DNA of 64,000 bases from Zychaea mexicana (taxonomy: Eukaryota; Mucoromycota; Mucoromycetes; Mucorales; Lichtheimiaceae), in the NCBI RefSeq assembly GCF_025766255.1, contig NW_026516770.1, positions 62,001 to 126,000 of the forward strand. The letters are read 5' to 3'. This document shows positions 1 to 10,856 of the stretch, one piece after another (within the stretch, counting starts at the first letter, position 1; the number at the start of each line of letters is the position of its first letter). The notes under the pieces are model-generated. The model worked only from the letters and a program-made list of their open reading frames with translations. It was not told the origin of the DNA and ran no database searches. The translations under genes and the position numbers were made by a program.

Positions 1-33
1 GAGGTTTTAAAGAAGTCCTCTGCAGTAACTTAC

Positions 34-547
34 CCAAACTATCTCTGGATGTGCCTGCCCACCAGACCAACGCGCCAATTGTAATGTGAATCAAGAACCA
101 CGTAAAGATGGTTTTTTGCATCGGTGCCAAGTTTGCAAAGATCTCAGACCATGATGGGAGAGGAGGTACGTGGACGTGCGGATGGTTATGATGATGATGA
201 TGATGATGATGGTCGTGATCGTGGTGGTCATGTCCTTGATCGTGGTGATGATGGCTGTGGTCGTGTCCATGGCTATGGTCGTGTCCATGTGCAGTTGTAG
301 TAGTATGTGGAATATGAGTGTATCCAGGGGTATGGTGGTGATCGTGACTATGCTGCTCATAATGTTGATCAAGATAAGGAACAGCCGGTTGCGCAAAAGA
401 ATCGTGGACGTGATCATGGGCGTGTGCGTGGTCGTGGTCGTGAGCGTGGGTGTGGTCGTGAGCGTGTGGGTGGTCATGACGATGATCGTTGTGTACGTGT
501 TCATGTTGATCAAGTGTTTTTGAGTGAACGAGACCGAAGCGAAGTAC
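34..547 (-). CDS. Partial cation (zinc) transporter, His-rich cytosolic segment (CDF-like)
   Basis: This is one exon of a gene that runs off the left edge of the window. The minus strand opens after an acceptor (TTTATAG, 548-554) and reads a very His-rich stretch of about 110 residues made of HxH, HDH and HGHDHSH units. A likely first membrane segment follows (KTIFTWFLIHITIGALVWW), then SRDSLG, which resembles the start of the second helix in ZnT6/Zrg17-like cation diffusion facilitators. A good donor (GTAAGT) follows at 33-28, although the frame also stays open to base 1. CDF proteins move Zn2+ out of the cytosol into organelles, and such His-rich loops bind metal. The family call rests on the His loop and one membrane segment only. 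A ZIP transporter or another His-rich membrane protein is possible. Upstream exons could not be placed. Confidence 0.55.
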
Positions 548-696
548 CTATAAATGACAAATGAGATGATGAAATGAGTAGCAACCTGAGCTTTTAGTAG
601 CATCGAGTCTACTTTGAAACCAAAAGCTTCAAATGATCAAGGAATTTAAGGTTCGGAATGAGAACCAATCAATAGCTGATCCGTAAAGTTTCTACT

Positions 697-1140
697 TTAC
701 CATGCACATTGTATACACCAATCTAGACACACTCTCTCTTCATCTGTATACATATGTGTGTACGTAGCAGGCTTCTGGGCTGCAAAATATCTCCAACACA
801 TCGATGTCTTGTATTCCTCACATTTAGTGGGCCACTTATCCAGAACGTCGTTCACTTCATTGAGTGAGATGTCATTAATTCGCATACCCTTGGTGCAAAC
901 GTACGATAATGTCTCATCATTAAATTCATGGAAAGATATCCCGTTTCTTTCAATGCTGCATATATATAAAAGTAATTTTATGAGGATTTTTGCTTCTACT
1001 ATGTAAGGTATGTGTAACACGGTATGTTTGCTTAACAGGAACCAATCTCCACTCACCAACAGGCAACTCGATTGCCCGCTCATCTATTTCGACGTAGCCA
1101 GTTTGGTGCACCATCGACGCTATTTGGTCACCGAATTGCG
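697..1140 (-). pseudogene. Doubtful hypothetical ORF or gene remnant
   Basis: Two protein-like stretches sit here in different minus-strand frames. One (about 1140-1000) reads QFGDQIASMVHQTGY and then ERAIELPVGEWRL. The other (about 955-697) reads ISFHEFNDETLSYV and RINDISLNEVNDVLDKW and ends at a stop. A donor-like GTGAGT (near 1056) and acceptor-like TATGCAG (near 956) lie between them, but the phases do not join cleanly. I do not recognise the family. It may be a decayed gene of the neighbouring accessory patch, or an intact gene whose splice sites I have misjudged. Confidence 0.25.
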
Positions 1141-2062
1141 CTGAATGCCAACGTCCTTACATAAATTGGTTATCGCAGCTTTTCTTATCGCGTGTGCCTG
1201 TGTGAAAGAGATTTGTTTGCATCAACGATAAGAGATTAATAATAAAATCTCTGCTGGACCAAAACTTTTAACTTAGAAAAGGCAAGGCGATTTGGCTCAT
1301 TTGCGAGTCAATCCCTCTGTTGCATTGGGGGGGGGTAGAATTGGTATCGTAATTCGATCATTGGCTGGTCAGTACGTATAAACCTGATTAGTAGATTTTC
1401 TATACACTTTATTACCATAGACAAACTGGCGACAGGACAAAGCAGCTACGCTGACTCGTAACAAGCAATCCGATGCTGTATGTGATCTCCTCGCTGTAAT
1501 CTTAATGAGTTATTGTGACATTTGTCTATACACTCCTGATAGATATATCAGATAGTGTAGATCAAGGGTAATAGGGATTTTTGTTGCACTTGTCATACAA
1601 ACCGAGCGATTGAAATGCAAAGCACCTTGATAACGTGTTCTCTTTTCGTGCGTCTTTTATATATATTGCACTCAGTAACATGCAGCTCCCAACATTTCTC
1701 TTCTTGCCCCACTTCAAGTACATCTTCTAATTCCATAACAGCTCATTATAGAAATAGGAAATGGGATACAATAGAGAGTGCCAAACATGCCTGTGGAAAG
1801 CTATTCAATATTATCACCATATCACATCGTATCATCACTCTCCTTTATAACGTACAGACACACTTTTCTCATTCTAAAAATTTATATGATAGTGTCCCTG
1901 TGATTATATGCAACTATATACTAGTTGTTTTGTCTATATACAGGATTTTGAATCCAATCCCGGACACGGGCTCAAAAATTTGTGGTTTACGGGATTTACC
2001 ATTTCGTTCGCGAGCTTTCCTATTATTTCGCCTACAGTTTCTTTTATTTCGTTATGGCATTT
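1141..2062. other. Intergenic, nothing recognised
   Basis: AT-rich sequence with a G homopolymer near 1327. The longest plus-strand ORF (1615-2079) has no protein-like composition and no recognisable motif. Confidence 0.5.
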
Positions 2063-3089
2063 TTAATATCTTCGTTTAAGCTTTTGATGGCAAATACGAC
2101 ATACTTTATTTACTGACATCCGTATTAAACACGATCGATAAACATAGACAACAGAATGGGTTGAAATGACTATCTTCTGGCTTTCTTTTCGAACCAGTCC
2201 ACGGGCACGCCGATAAAGGGGAAGGTTTGCTTTTTTGTCGTATCCAATTTTATAGTACAGCGGCATATCGGGATGATCGGAAACTTGGCCTTCATATATT
2301 GCCTTGAGCATGTTTTGGGCTTGACGGTGGGCATCATTATCAAACAATTTCCTTCCAGTTCTGGTGCAAATTAGGTTACTGTATTCAGTGAAAAGATATT
2401 GGACTTTAGGACCGAGCTCGTGTGGTGGTGGGATGATACGTTTCACTCTTCGCATAACCCAAGATGGATTCGTGTTCAGCATGTATTCCCATGTGATGTT
2501 TTGGTCGCTAGATATTGCTCCACTTTTTGCCGATCTTCTTGGTGCACAACAAAGATAGCGTTGCGTAGTTGCCGGGAGAAATCTTTTGCGAGAACGTGCC
2601 GTTGGGTATCTTGATTAGCGCCATGAAGTGATAGATGTCTTTTAGGATTCTCGAATATACTGGTTGCTGCTGGGTATCCTGCGCATAAATATTTGTGAAG
2701 TTGAAGTTTGAAGAGTCGGAACATGGTATATTCGATATGCTTTGTTCATTGGAGTGATGCTGACGTCGAACAAGAAGATGTTGACTCTTGATCACTATCG
2801 TCTGGTAAACTGTCGGTTATATGATGTGTATCGTGCATATCGTCAGGTATGTTGGCTTGTGATCGGTTATTGCCTTGATGCGGTGGTTGCTCTCTCCATA
2901 GACATAGCGACTTTTTTCGAATCGTAGCATGGATATTGGTACTGTCACAGCAAAAGGGGGGTCTCTAAAGTCCATGAGAGTTTTTTGAGTGTGCGAGTCA
3001 AGAATTGCGCCAGGAACACAAACGTGATTAATCGATATATATGCCATGTTGTCGTCGAATGTTATTAAGTAATCCATGAAGAGAAGCAC
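2063..3089 (-). pseudogene. Broken transposon-associated ORF (large fungal hypothetical family)
   Basis: The minus strand carries, in order but in shifting frames, blocks typical of a large repeated fungal protein family: VYSRILKDIYHFM (near 2640), SRQLRNAIFVVHQED (near 2560), ITWEYMLNTNPSW (near 2490), RVKRIIPPP (near 2440) and a DKKANLPLYRRARG block (near 2220). In the family as I remember it the last block continues as an RGTN..EGGVH motif, which is lost here. Continuity needs a frame change near 2595 and another near 2507, where a run of four A reads as if one A were missing. The upstream open segment (3089 to about 2845) may be an N-terminal exon. The two breaks and the lost C-terminal motif point to a dead copy. 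The family assignment is from memory of sequence pattern and is moderately sure. Confidence 0.45.
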
Positions 3090-3333
3090 ATGTTGTTAAT
3101 GAATCATATATTTCTTCTTGAAAAATATTACGTAAATCGTAAAGTACCTGCTGCTCAACTTTTGGCAGTTACTTGTTTGTCTAATTACCAGATAAACTCG
3201 CCAACCTGCTACCATGGAACCCTCAGATGAAGGTAATCACTAGTAATAATACAACTGAAACAAATAAATATGTTCTATGTATACATATTAACAAAGCTTC
3301 ATATCACATAAAAGACATCTTGGATGTCATAAA

Positions 3334-3361
3334 CCACCCCCGTCCATCTCTTACATCTCTA
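3334..3361 (+). repeat. 28-base direct repeat, copy 1
   Basis: CCACCCCCGTCCATCTCTTA plus 8 further bases. It matches 4500-4527 at 27 of 28 positions. The two copies flank the Tnp2-like relic. Confidence 0.8.
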
Positions 3362-3644
3362 AAGCTCATTATAAGAATAATCACTCAAATCAAATTGAGC
3401 TGACTGTGATCCTGGATCACTTCCAAGACTTTCTCGTCGCTACTTTCAATGAACAAGATTTCATACGACGAGCCAAAACTTTGTTTATCAGACGCGTAAA
3501 GAAAATTGCTACTACAAACAACATTGACTTGGCAAGTATCACTACTTCGTTTCAAAGCTCTGGCCTTTATAAAAGAGTACTAATTCATTGACTTTATTTG
3601 TGTAAAAGACTGGGCGAGCATTATAGAAAGCCATAGATCGTCAT

Positions 3645-4492
3645 TTGACAGTTACAAACACTACTGCTACTGCCACACCTGCTTCAACTCGTACACCCGC
3701 TGATGGAGTGTCATTGTTCTTCCTCCTGGCTATGTTACTGTACCGTGAACCGAAAAATCAAAGTGGCGCCTCGTTATTACCGCTGACGATTAGAAACCAG
3801 GGTGCATTGTATACTCGCCTTTTATGCTCGACGGTCAGCTTCCCAGAAGATATCTCGAAAACTGGCTGACATTTGTTGATGCATGCCACTTGTTGGTCAA
3901 GCCATCGATTACTGTGGATGATATTGCAGAAGCAAACAAGCTGCTCCAGCAATTTTGCACCGGGGCTGAACGGTTGTATGGCCTAGAAAGAAATCACATC
4001 GAACATGCACCTGTATATGCATTTGGGCGCGACAATCGAAGATTTTGGGCAGTTGTACGCGTACTGTACAAGAATCACCAAAACAACCAACGCCATCATC
4101 TTTGCCCACCCTCAAAACAGAAATCACGGAGCAACAAAAGATTTTTGGCAGTTGGAAACAAGCATAGCACAAGCAGCGAAAGATGGCACCGATCCAGTGT
4201 CAGTGGAAGAAAAAGTGATGGACTTTGCGTTGAGCTGCAACTACTACCAGTAAGTAAAAATCATCACATTAATTCGAGTTAGACAATCATCCATTGTCAG
4301 TTGATAATTTTCTTTTGTTTTAGTCCCTCGCAACCACTCATCTTGGATGTGAGCGACAAAAACTGGATCAATGTTTTCACAGAGGCAGAATTGCTAGAAA
4401 TCAAGAACAAAGGGGGCGCACTCGAATGCACTCTACCAGGGCATCAAACCTCAACAACTAAAGTTGTCAGGTTTTATTATCCCTGCATGTAA
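3645..4492 (+). pseudogene. Tnp2-type (CACTA/EnSpm-like) transposase C-terminal relic
   Basis: The plus strand shows the signature of the C-terminal part of Tnp2-family transposases (DUF4218-like region): VYSPFMLDGQLP, NWLTFVDACHLL, KPSIT, LLQQFCTGAERLYG, then NMHLYMHL. It is broken in frame: VYSPFML starts in a different frame from the upstream ORF, and one extra A near 3988 separates the LYGLER frame from the NMHLYMHL frame. The block that should read FERYNG after the His motif is unrecognisable. A clean intron (GTAAGT at 4252 to TTTTAG at 4323) then joins to SPSQPLILDVSDKNW and a stop at 4492. An upstream ORF (3406-3591) may be an N-terminal fragment. The family identity is recalled from pattern. 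The frame breaks are seen directly, but a base-calling error cannot be excluded. Confidence 0.55.
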
Positions 4493-4494
4493 GG

Positions 4495-5861
4495 ATGGAC
4501 CACCCCAGTCCATCTCTTACATCTCTATATATCATGATACGATGTTATTTGGAGTCGGAAGGGGTGGTATGTATATATAATAAAAATTACATCAACAAGA
4601 GTAACGCAAAGCTAACAACAGTAGTAAATGATTTTATCTATAGAAAACAAGCGCTGAAGTGTTTAAATATGCACGAAGTATCATAATCAATGATCCGTTA
4701 ACTGAACCTTTGGAAGTCTGGTTTTCGGCCGAACTACAAAATGTTGCGCGCCTCTTTTTCAAAACACATTCTTTCGATATATATAATATGCCTGAAACCG
4801 ATCAACAGTATTTGGCATTTGGTTTCTTCGCTACTGTGTTTCAAGGATCTAACATCGTACCAAAAGGGTAAAGGATAAATGGGTTCATGATAGACGAGCA
4901 AATTGGATTTAAAAATGGGTTTAACATAATATTTTCCATTCGATCTACAGTACCGAAACCTCCAGCGAAGCCAATGCAAATGCTGTAAACTCGTCTCGGC
5001 AACTGTCATCAGTAACAGCGATATCGAATCGTAAAATGGGTCGACGGGGAGACACAATTTTCAAATACGGGTCATTTGAACTTGGATGTTCCGAAAGCAG
5101 GGCATTGATTTTGCTGTCTGCCAGGGCCAGTGGGCAGCTCGCCATATCCTCCAGGAATGCTGGAATAACTACGGAAGATCCAGCAAGTCGAGAGCGGTTT
5201 CTAGGTATGATAACTACTACACTAGAGCAACCAAAATCATATATATATTAACTATCAGGTAGACAACAAGAACCGGCTTCTGCGTCTGCTGCTCCTTTTG
5301 TTTCTGCTTCTCTTCCTGTTTCCGCTTCTGCTTTTCTTCCTGCCCCTGCCCCTGCCCAGTCCAAAGTTGTTGCTGCGCGAGACCAGACCAAAGCGTCCCG
5401 TGACTGTTCGATGAAGATGCCGCTGGTGTTAAGGGATATGTTACTTTACAGTATTACGGGTATGTATGATTTTTGCACAGAGTTCATGGAAAAAGATGCT
5501 AGCCTACATATGAGTTATCCATTAACTGGGGAATATATCTTGATGCATTTATTAAGGTGGCTCCACATCACTTCTAGATGTGAACATCCCTGCTGGGTTT
5601 GTCACAAGAGTGCGCAAAACGGAACCATTGAGATTCCCGCACACAGACTCAAACTTGGTCTCTCGCCTGCTCCCTTTAATGACACTGGCATACAGTGGGA
5701 AAAAAATCTTGGATAAAACCGTTGATCTGTTGGACGACGTTCCTGAAGCAATAACCATGTCAAGCAACGGTGCTCACTGGTGTCTCCCCCCAAATCTTAC
5801 CGTTCCGTCACCATCTTCGTCATCTTGGTCTTTACCATCCAAGCGATTAAGGCTGTCTTAG
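4495..5861 (+). CDS. Hypothetical protein of a lineage-restricted fungal family
   Basis: Five exons join in frame: 4495-4566, 4644-4867, 4951-5204, 5259-5459 and 5578-5861, giving 344 residues from the ATG at 4495, or 331 from the ATG at 4534. Donors are GTATGT, GTAAAG, GTATGA and GTATGT. Acceptors are TATAG, TACAG, ATCAG and TCTAG. The N-terminal half is compact (VFKYARSIIIND, LEVWFSAELQNVARLFF). The middle has RKMGRRGDTIFK and FELGCSE followed by an Ala/Pro/Ser linker. The C-terminal part has MPLVLRDMLLYS, VNIPAGFVTRV and LLPLMTLAYSGKKILDKTV. I associate this order (K/R-R-xD-IF, E-G-SE, LKxP..LKDM, then a repeat-like end) with a large family of unknown function in Mucorales genomes. Function is unknown. 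It lies directly downstream of the transposase relic, in an accessory setting. Confidence 0.55.
4500..4527 (+). repeat. 28-base direct repeat, copy 2
   Basis: Matches 3334-3361 with one mismatch (CCACCCCAGTCCATCTCTTA plus 8 bases). It overlaps the first possible start codon region of the following gene, which favours the internal ATG at 4534 as the real start. Confidence 0.8.
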
Positions 5862-6662
5862 TAATTTGTCGTCTTCTTCCCCAATCCCTAATATCATAAA
5901 CACACATCCATCCCTTTTTTTCTTCCCCACTCATTAGCATTCCTGATTTCTATCGTCTCCCTCCCAATATGCCCCACTTCATCTCGAACAGTTCTTTCTT
6001 CTTTTCTATTTAATAACCAAAAATGTATATACCATCTTCTTATCCGTGTAAATTTTTTCCTGCAGTCACCCCTCTCAATAATATGTGTAAAACGAAAGAA
6101 CACTTTTCTTTTGATTCCTGCGCATACACGAATATTTGGCATCCATATATCCTCAAGATATCATCTTTCTCTATGCGCAATTTTGCATTCTTATCATACC
6201 AATTTCCAAGAAATCGTCGCGCCAAGTAACAAACATCTTTCTGGCAATGTGATAATCCTCCAGCGCCAACTGAAAAAATCCAAGCGGAAAATCATGTTTG
6301 AAGGGTGACAAGTCAACCTTTCCAAAATGCCTGTACTGTCCTCCTGTGTTTTTGTCAGCAACTGCAACCGCTTGACGGTTCCAATAATAACAAGCAACGA
6401 TTCCATTCTACCATACTGTAGATGGGGTCACAAACCAAAACCAACATAAGCTAATAGGATACGTTTTAGTGTACTTAGAGTATTATCTCTTGTCGATGGC
6501 TTGAATCCAGAGATGTATGACCAATCATAGCGCCAAAAAAAGTTTTTGTATAGTGCCCTGAACACCGGACTTTAAAGCTCACCCAAAAGTTCTCGCTCCT
6601 TCCTTCGTTTTCCTTTCCTTCCCTTTTTCACCAACAAAAAAACTTCAATCTATACATCCACT
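5862..6662. other. Intergenic region upstream of DnaJ
   Basis: AT-rich with pyrimidine tracts close to the DnaJ start. No convincing ORF. It presumably holds the DnaJ promoter, but I see no clear tandem heat-shock element. Confidence 0.5.
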
Positions 6663-8035
6663 ATGGTCCGAGAATCAAAATACTACGACGTTCTTGGCGT
6701 CAGCCCTGATGCTTCAGAAAGCGATTTGAAGAAGGCTTACAGAAAGCTTGCCTTAAAGTATCATCCTGACAAGGTATATATACCTTTCAACTGAAGGAAG
6801 GAAGGAAGGAAGGAAAAAGATGTGACATAGGCTTAGGGGAAGGACTGAGCTAGCTGACTCATTCTTGTCTTCATATACAATGACTAATATTTTATACTCT
6901 TCGTGACAATGCAATCATTTACATATAGAATCCTGAAGCTGGTGACAAGTTCAAAGAGATCTCGCATGCTTACGAAATATTGTCTGATTCCGAAAAGCGA
7001 CAAATGTACGATCAGTTTGGTGAAGAGGGCTTGAATGGTCAAGGTGGTATGGGAGGCATGGATGCAGAGGATCTGTTCTCTCAGCTGTTTGGTGGCGGCC
7101 TCTTTGGCGGCGGCGGCGGACGCTCCCGTCCCTCTGGCCCCCGTCGTGGCAAGGACATGATGCACCACTTGAAGGTTTCTTTGGAAGACCTGTATGCTGG
7201 CAAGACGTCCAAGCTGGCTTTGCAAAAGAGCGTGATCTGCTCTCGATGTGAGGGCCGTGGTGGCAAGGAGGGAGCTATGCAGACGTGCCGATCATGTAAC
7301 GGTAACGGTGTCCGTATTATTATGCGACAGATGGGCCCTATGGTTCAACAGATCCAGCAGCCCTGTACCGACTGCCGTGGTGAGGGTGAGGTCATCAGCG
7401 ACAAGGACCGCTGCAAGCAGTGCATGGGCAAGAAAATTATCAGCGAGCGCAAGATTCTTGAGGTGTTCATTGACAAGGGCATGCGCGACGGCCAACGTAT
7501 CACGTTCTCTGGCGAAGGCGACCAGGCACCCGGTATTATTCCCGGCGATATCATCATTGCCATTGACGAGAAGCAACACCCCCGCTTCCAGCGCAAGGGC
7601 GACGATTTGGTGTACGAAGCCAAGATTGATCTGTTGACGGCGCTGGCCGGCGGTCAATTTGCCATTCCCCACCTCGACGAGCGTGTCTTGCTTGTGTCGG
7701 TGCTTCCGGGTGAAGCGATCAAACCTGACTGCATCAAGGTGATTCCCAACGAAGGTATGCCCACGTACCGCCACCACAACCACGGCCACATGTTTGTCAA
7801 GTTCAGCGTCGAGTTCCCCAATCCCAACTGGACCGATCCCGAGACGATTGGCAAGCTTGACGGCATTTTACCTCCCCGTGCACAGCTGCCAAGCTTTGGC
7901 GACAAGCAGGTCGACGAGGTTGTCATGGCTGACGCAGACGGCTACCAAACCCAGAGAGCACAGGGCAGCGCCTACGAGGACGAGGATGACGAGGATGGCA
8001 GAGGTGGCCCCGGCGTTCAGTGTGCTCAGCAATAA
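6663..8035 (+). CDS. Type I (class A) DnaJ/Hsp40 co-chaperone, Ydj1-like
   Basis: Stimulates Hsp70 ATPase and hands over unfolded clients in the cytosol and at organelle surfaces. Two exons (6663-6773 and 6929-8035) give 405 residues; yeast Ydj1 is 409. The J domain has HPD at residues 34-36, and the single intron falls just after HPDK. A Gly-rich region follows (residues about 75-100, [10 protein letters not shown]). The zinc region has four cysteine pairs: [24 protein letters not shown] and CKQCMGKK (the last lacks the final glycines). The C-terminal peptide-binding domain and a CaaX end (CAQQ) follow. The CaaX box predicts farnesylation and membrane association, as in Ydj1. The start is fixed by [13 protein letters not shown]. 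The 3' end faces the inositol phosphatase gene. Confidence 0.95.
6793..6816 (+). repeat. GGAA/AAGG microsatellite in DnaJ intron 1
   Basis: Five to six tandem copies of a GAAG tetramer inside the 155-base intron of the DnaJ gene. Confidence 0.85.
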
Positions 8036-8401
8036 GCTATTGAAAGCCATCCCATAGAGTATATTGTCTTTCCCTTCCATTCCATCCTCTTTCCCCCTTG
8101 ATCTGTCGTCTTTTGGTTGTCTTTCTTTCCATATATCACCGTCACCCTTACAAAATCTCCACACACTGACACACCATACATACACACAAGAGTCAAACCA
8201 GCAGCCACCCAGCAACAAAAATCAGCACATTACGCTATACGATTGAGGGGGGGTGGAGTTTCGGATAACACAACCTCTTCTTTTTTTTTCCTTGCTTCCT
8301 TTAGTTTATGTATACATTTGAACAAAAAAAAAACAATTTTATCTATAACAGTCTAAAACTATACATTGTATGTTTGGCCTATATGCATGTGGGGTTGTTA
8401 A

Positions 8402-9561
8402 TTATGGTTCGAATCCGCCAGGCACAGCCTTTCTGGGTGCATCAATGTCGGGAATGATATCCCACATTTGATGAGCGACCTTGAGCTGGCTGGCTTCATC
8501 CTGCGCGCCACGGATCGCCAAGTATTTGCGACTAAAGATGTTCACTGGCGATGCATCAGGATTACTTCCGCCGGATACGACAATGCCCCCCGTCTCGCGC
8601 ACAATGACAATCGCTGCTGCAACATCCCACTCCCAGCAGCCGACTTCCCAGTATACATCAACAACACCCTTGGCAATGGTGCACAGGTTGATGGCTGCCG
8701 AACCCGTGCAGCGGATGCTATGTGCTTGTTTGCCGTTGTTTTGTTTTTGTTTCAGGATCGTGTGGATGGTTGCCATCTTCTTGTCAAACACTTCGGGCGA
8801 ACGATCCGAACCAGCCTCCGTGGCAACAATGCATTCTGATAGGTCGCCAAGTGGTGGCGGGGTGGGTTGGAAGAGAGGTAGTCGTACATTTTCATTGAGA
8901 AAAGCGCCCAAGCCCTTGGCGGCAGAATATAGTTCGTTCATAAGCGGGCAATAGACAACGCCTACTACAGGTTCCTTGCCGATGGTCAGGCCGATGGACA
9001 CAGCGACGAACGGATGTCCGTGCACAAAGTTGGTTGTTCCGTCTAAACTACATGTGTCAACTTTTTTTCCTTCTATCTCTTGTGCCGTCATTCTCCAACC
9101 AATAAACAGTATGCTTTACCGACTGGATCGACAATCCAAGTAGGTTCGTCCGTAAACACTGCTTCCACGCCTTCAGCCATCGTTTCTTCGCCAATGAACC
9201 TTTATACATTTTTTAGAATCTTCTTTCTTTTAAGACCACCCACAAAGGAAAAAAAAAACTCGTACCGATGTTCCGGGTATGCTTCCGAGAGGCGCTTTTT
9301 GATATACTTTTCAACAGCCTGGTCGGTTTCCGTCACCAAGTCGGTCGGGTTGTCGTACTTTACCAGAAACTGGTTGCCAGTGCCTGACATTCTGGTTTCT
9401 GTGGCGTCTTTAATCATCTTGCCGGCCTCCTTGGCCAAAGCAATCGCGAACGAAAGGTATTCCTGCAGGTCGTCTAGAAACCGCTCAGGTCAGCATCACA
9501 GTAATTTGTCTGTCCAACGATTGCTAGAGCCATTGCTATAATCATTACGTGAATGTCCCAT
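8402..9561 (-). CDS. Inositol monophosphatase
   Basis: Hydrolyses myo-inositol monophosphates to inositol (Mg2+-dependent, Li+-sensitive family), the last step of inositol synthesis and recycling in the cytosol. Four exons add up exactly: 9561-9549, 9473-9266, 9199-9120 and 9042-8402, total 313 residues. Motifs are FIGEET (first metal ligand), WIVDPVDGTTNFVHG across the exon 3/4 joint (metal motif A) and WEWDVAAAIVIVRETGG (motif B, WDVAAA instead of the usual WDxAAG). The first exon codes only MGHS plus one base. It was chosen because GTAATG at 9548 and TTTCTAG at 9474, with CTGAC as branch site, restore the frame to DLQEYLSFAIALAKEAG. The minus-strand end faces DnaJ, with about 360 bases between the stops. 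Confidence 0.9.
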
Positions 9562-10856
9562 TGATATTTGAGCTGTTGTACTACTAGAAACGAAGGACGA
9601 GAATAATGTCGGCGGGGGCAGCGGAAATAGAGAGCCTGTCAAGGCCAAGGAGAATGATCTGACTTGGAATTGACAATATTATGTAAGTCCTTGCATCAGC
9701 CGATTATGGTTAGGTGTGTATAGTCGTATCTAAGGCAACTGGATCTCTGTTCAGGCCCAAACGACGGATATTTCAGTTTGGATCCACACGTGCGATGCAT
9801 TCGCTTCTACATGATCACTGAATACTATTACGGTATTGCTGCTCTTACATGGCCGCTGTTGCTCCTTCTGAATTTTACTAGATATCGTGCTTGTTTATAT
9901 GGAGTAGAGCAGTAACGGGATATATCATCCAAAAGGCATCGGATATTACGATGATGGCGGTGGCTGCGGCAAATAACTGCTTGTAGGTAAACAACTTTCA
10001 GGACAACCATTGCTATACGCTCGGTCCTTCAGAAGGTTGCTTATCATTACTCAAACACGTGCGGAAGCTACTACCATCAAAGCTCGAATGGATCTACCTA
10101 ATACAACAGTGGCGACGGCTATTCCAAGTTCTCCTTTGCAATATATTTATAGCAAGCAAAAGAAAGGGGAGTATGTCGCTGCAATAAATTCTGTCCTGCT
10201 GTTTATACACGACGATCGTGCTTATCCTTATGATCCTTTCCCACCCTCACTCTTTCCAACATCTGTGTGGATTTCTTTGAAAATTACGGAGCATTCTTCT
10301 TGCTAAATACTTTATTTAGATATAGTGACATTTCTATGATACCGTTACCTACAAGTGAACATACCGTTTTGTATTGGCATGGTTAAGGTCTTGTTGAATT
10401 CGTACACCGTGCCCTGTCGGTATTACAGTAACAAGCTAGCGCGCGTCAGATGTACACTCAGAGGTATGTACATGTAACGTTGGCTATGCTAACTAAAATA
10501 CACTCGTATTACTATCACATCAAATAGTTCTACTGTAGTGCCATGTATTTACGCTACGCTGGCTCTACTCATTCTTGCTCCAAGCTCCACACGTACTTCA
10601 GCAGCAGTAATGAAGCAACGCGTTATAATCGTACACATGTGCACATAAACATAGTACTTCTTTCTAATTGTAGCCATTTACAGATCACGTAATACGAGTA
10701 CTTGGTATAATTAGTTACAGATTTATTTGTAAATGGATGACCACATCAGAACTAAGTTTTTACTGTTACATAAGACATAAGGATAACTTATACTATACTA
10801 TTAGGAGACTAAGTAAGGAGAAATTAAAAAAGATATTAAAGATAAATTGGATGGTA
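9562..10856. other. Intergenic, nothing recognised
   Basis: No coding signal. ORF 10010-10306 has non-protein composition. Confidence 0.5.

Noticed and set aside
170..564. Two plus-strand ORFs rich in Val/Met or Arg/Gly/Asp
   Set aside because: They are antisense readings of the His-codon array of the minus-strand transporter.
1615..2079. 154-codon plus-strand ORF
   Set aside because: Composition is not protein-like, with no motif and no splice partner.
5080..5204. Possible frameshift after FELGCSE in the lineage-specific gene
   Set aside because: The unshifted frame joins in phase with the next exon (ERFLGRQQEP) and the whole gene sums to a multiple of three.
7292..7789. 165-codon minus-strand ORF
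   Set aside because: Antisense shadow of the DnaJ coding exon.
8402..8420. GGTTCGAATCC, the consensus of a tRNA T-arm
   Set aside because: It codes the last residues of inositol monophosphatase on the other strand, and no tRNA cloverleaf can be built around it.
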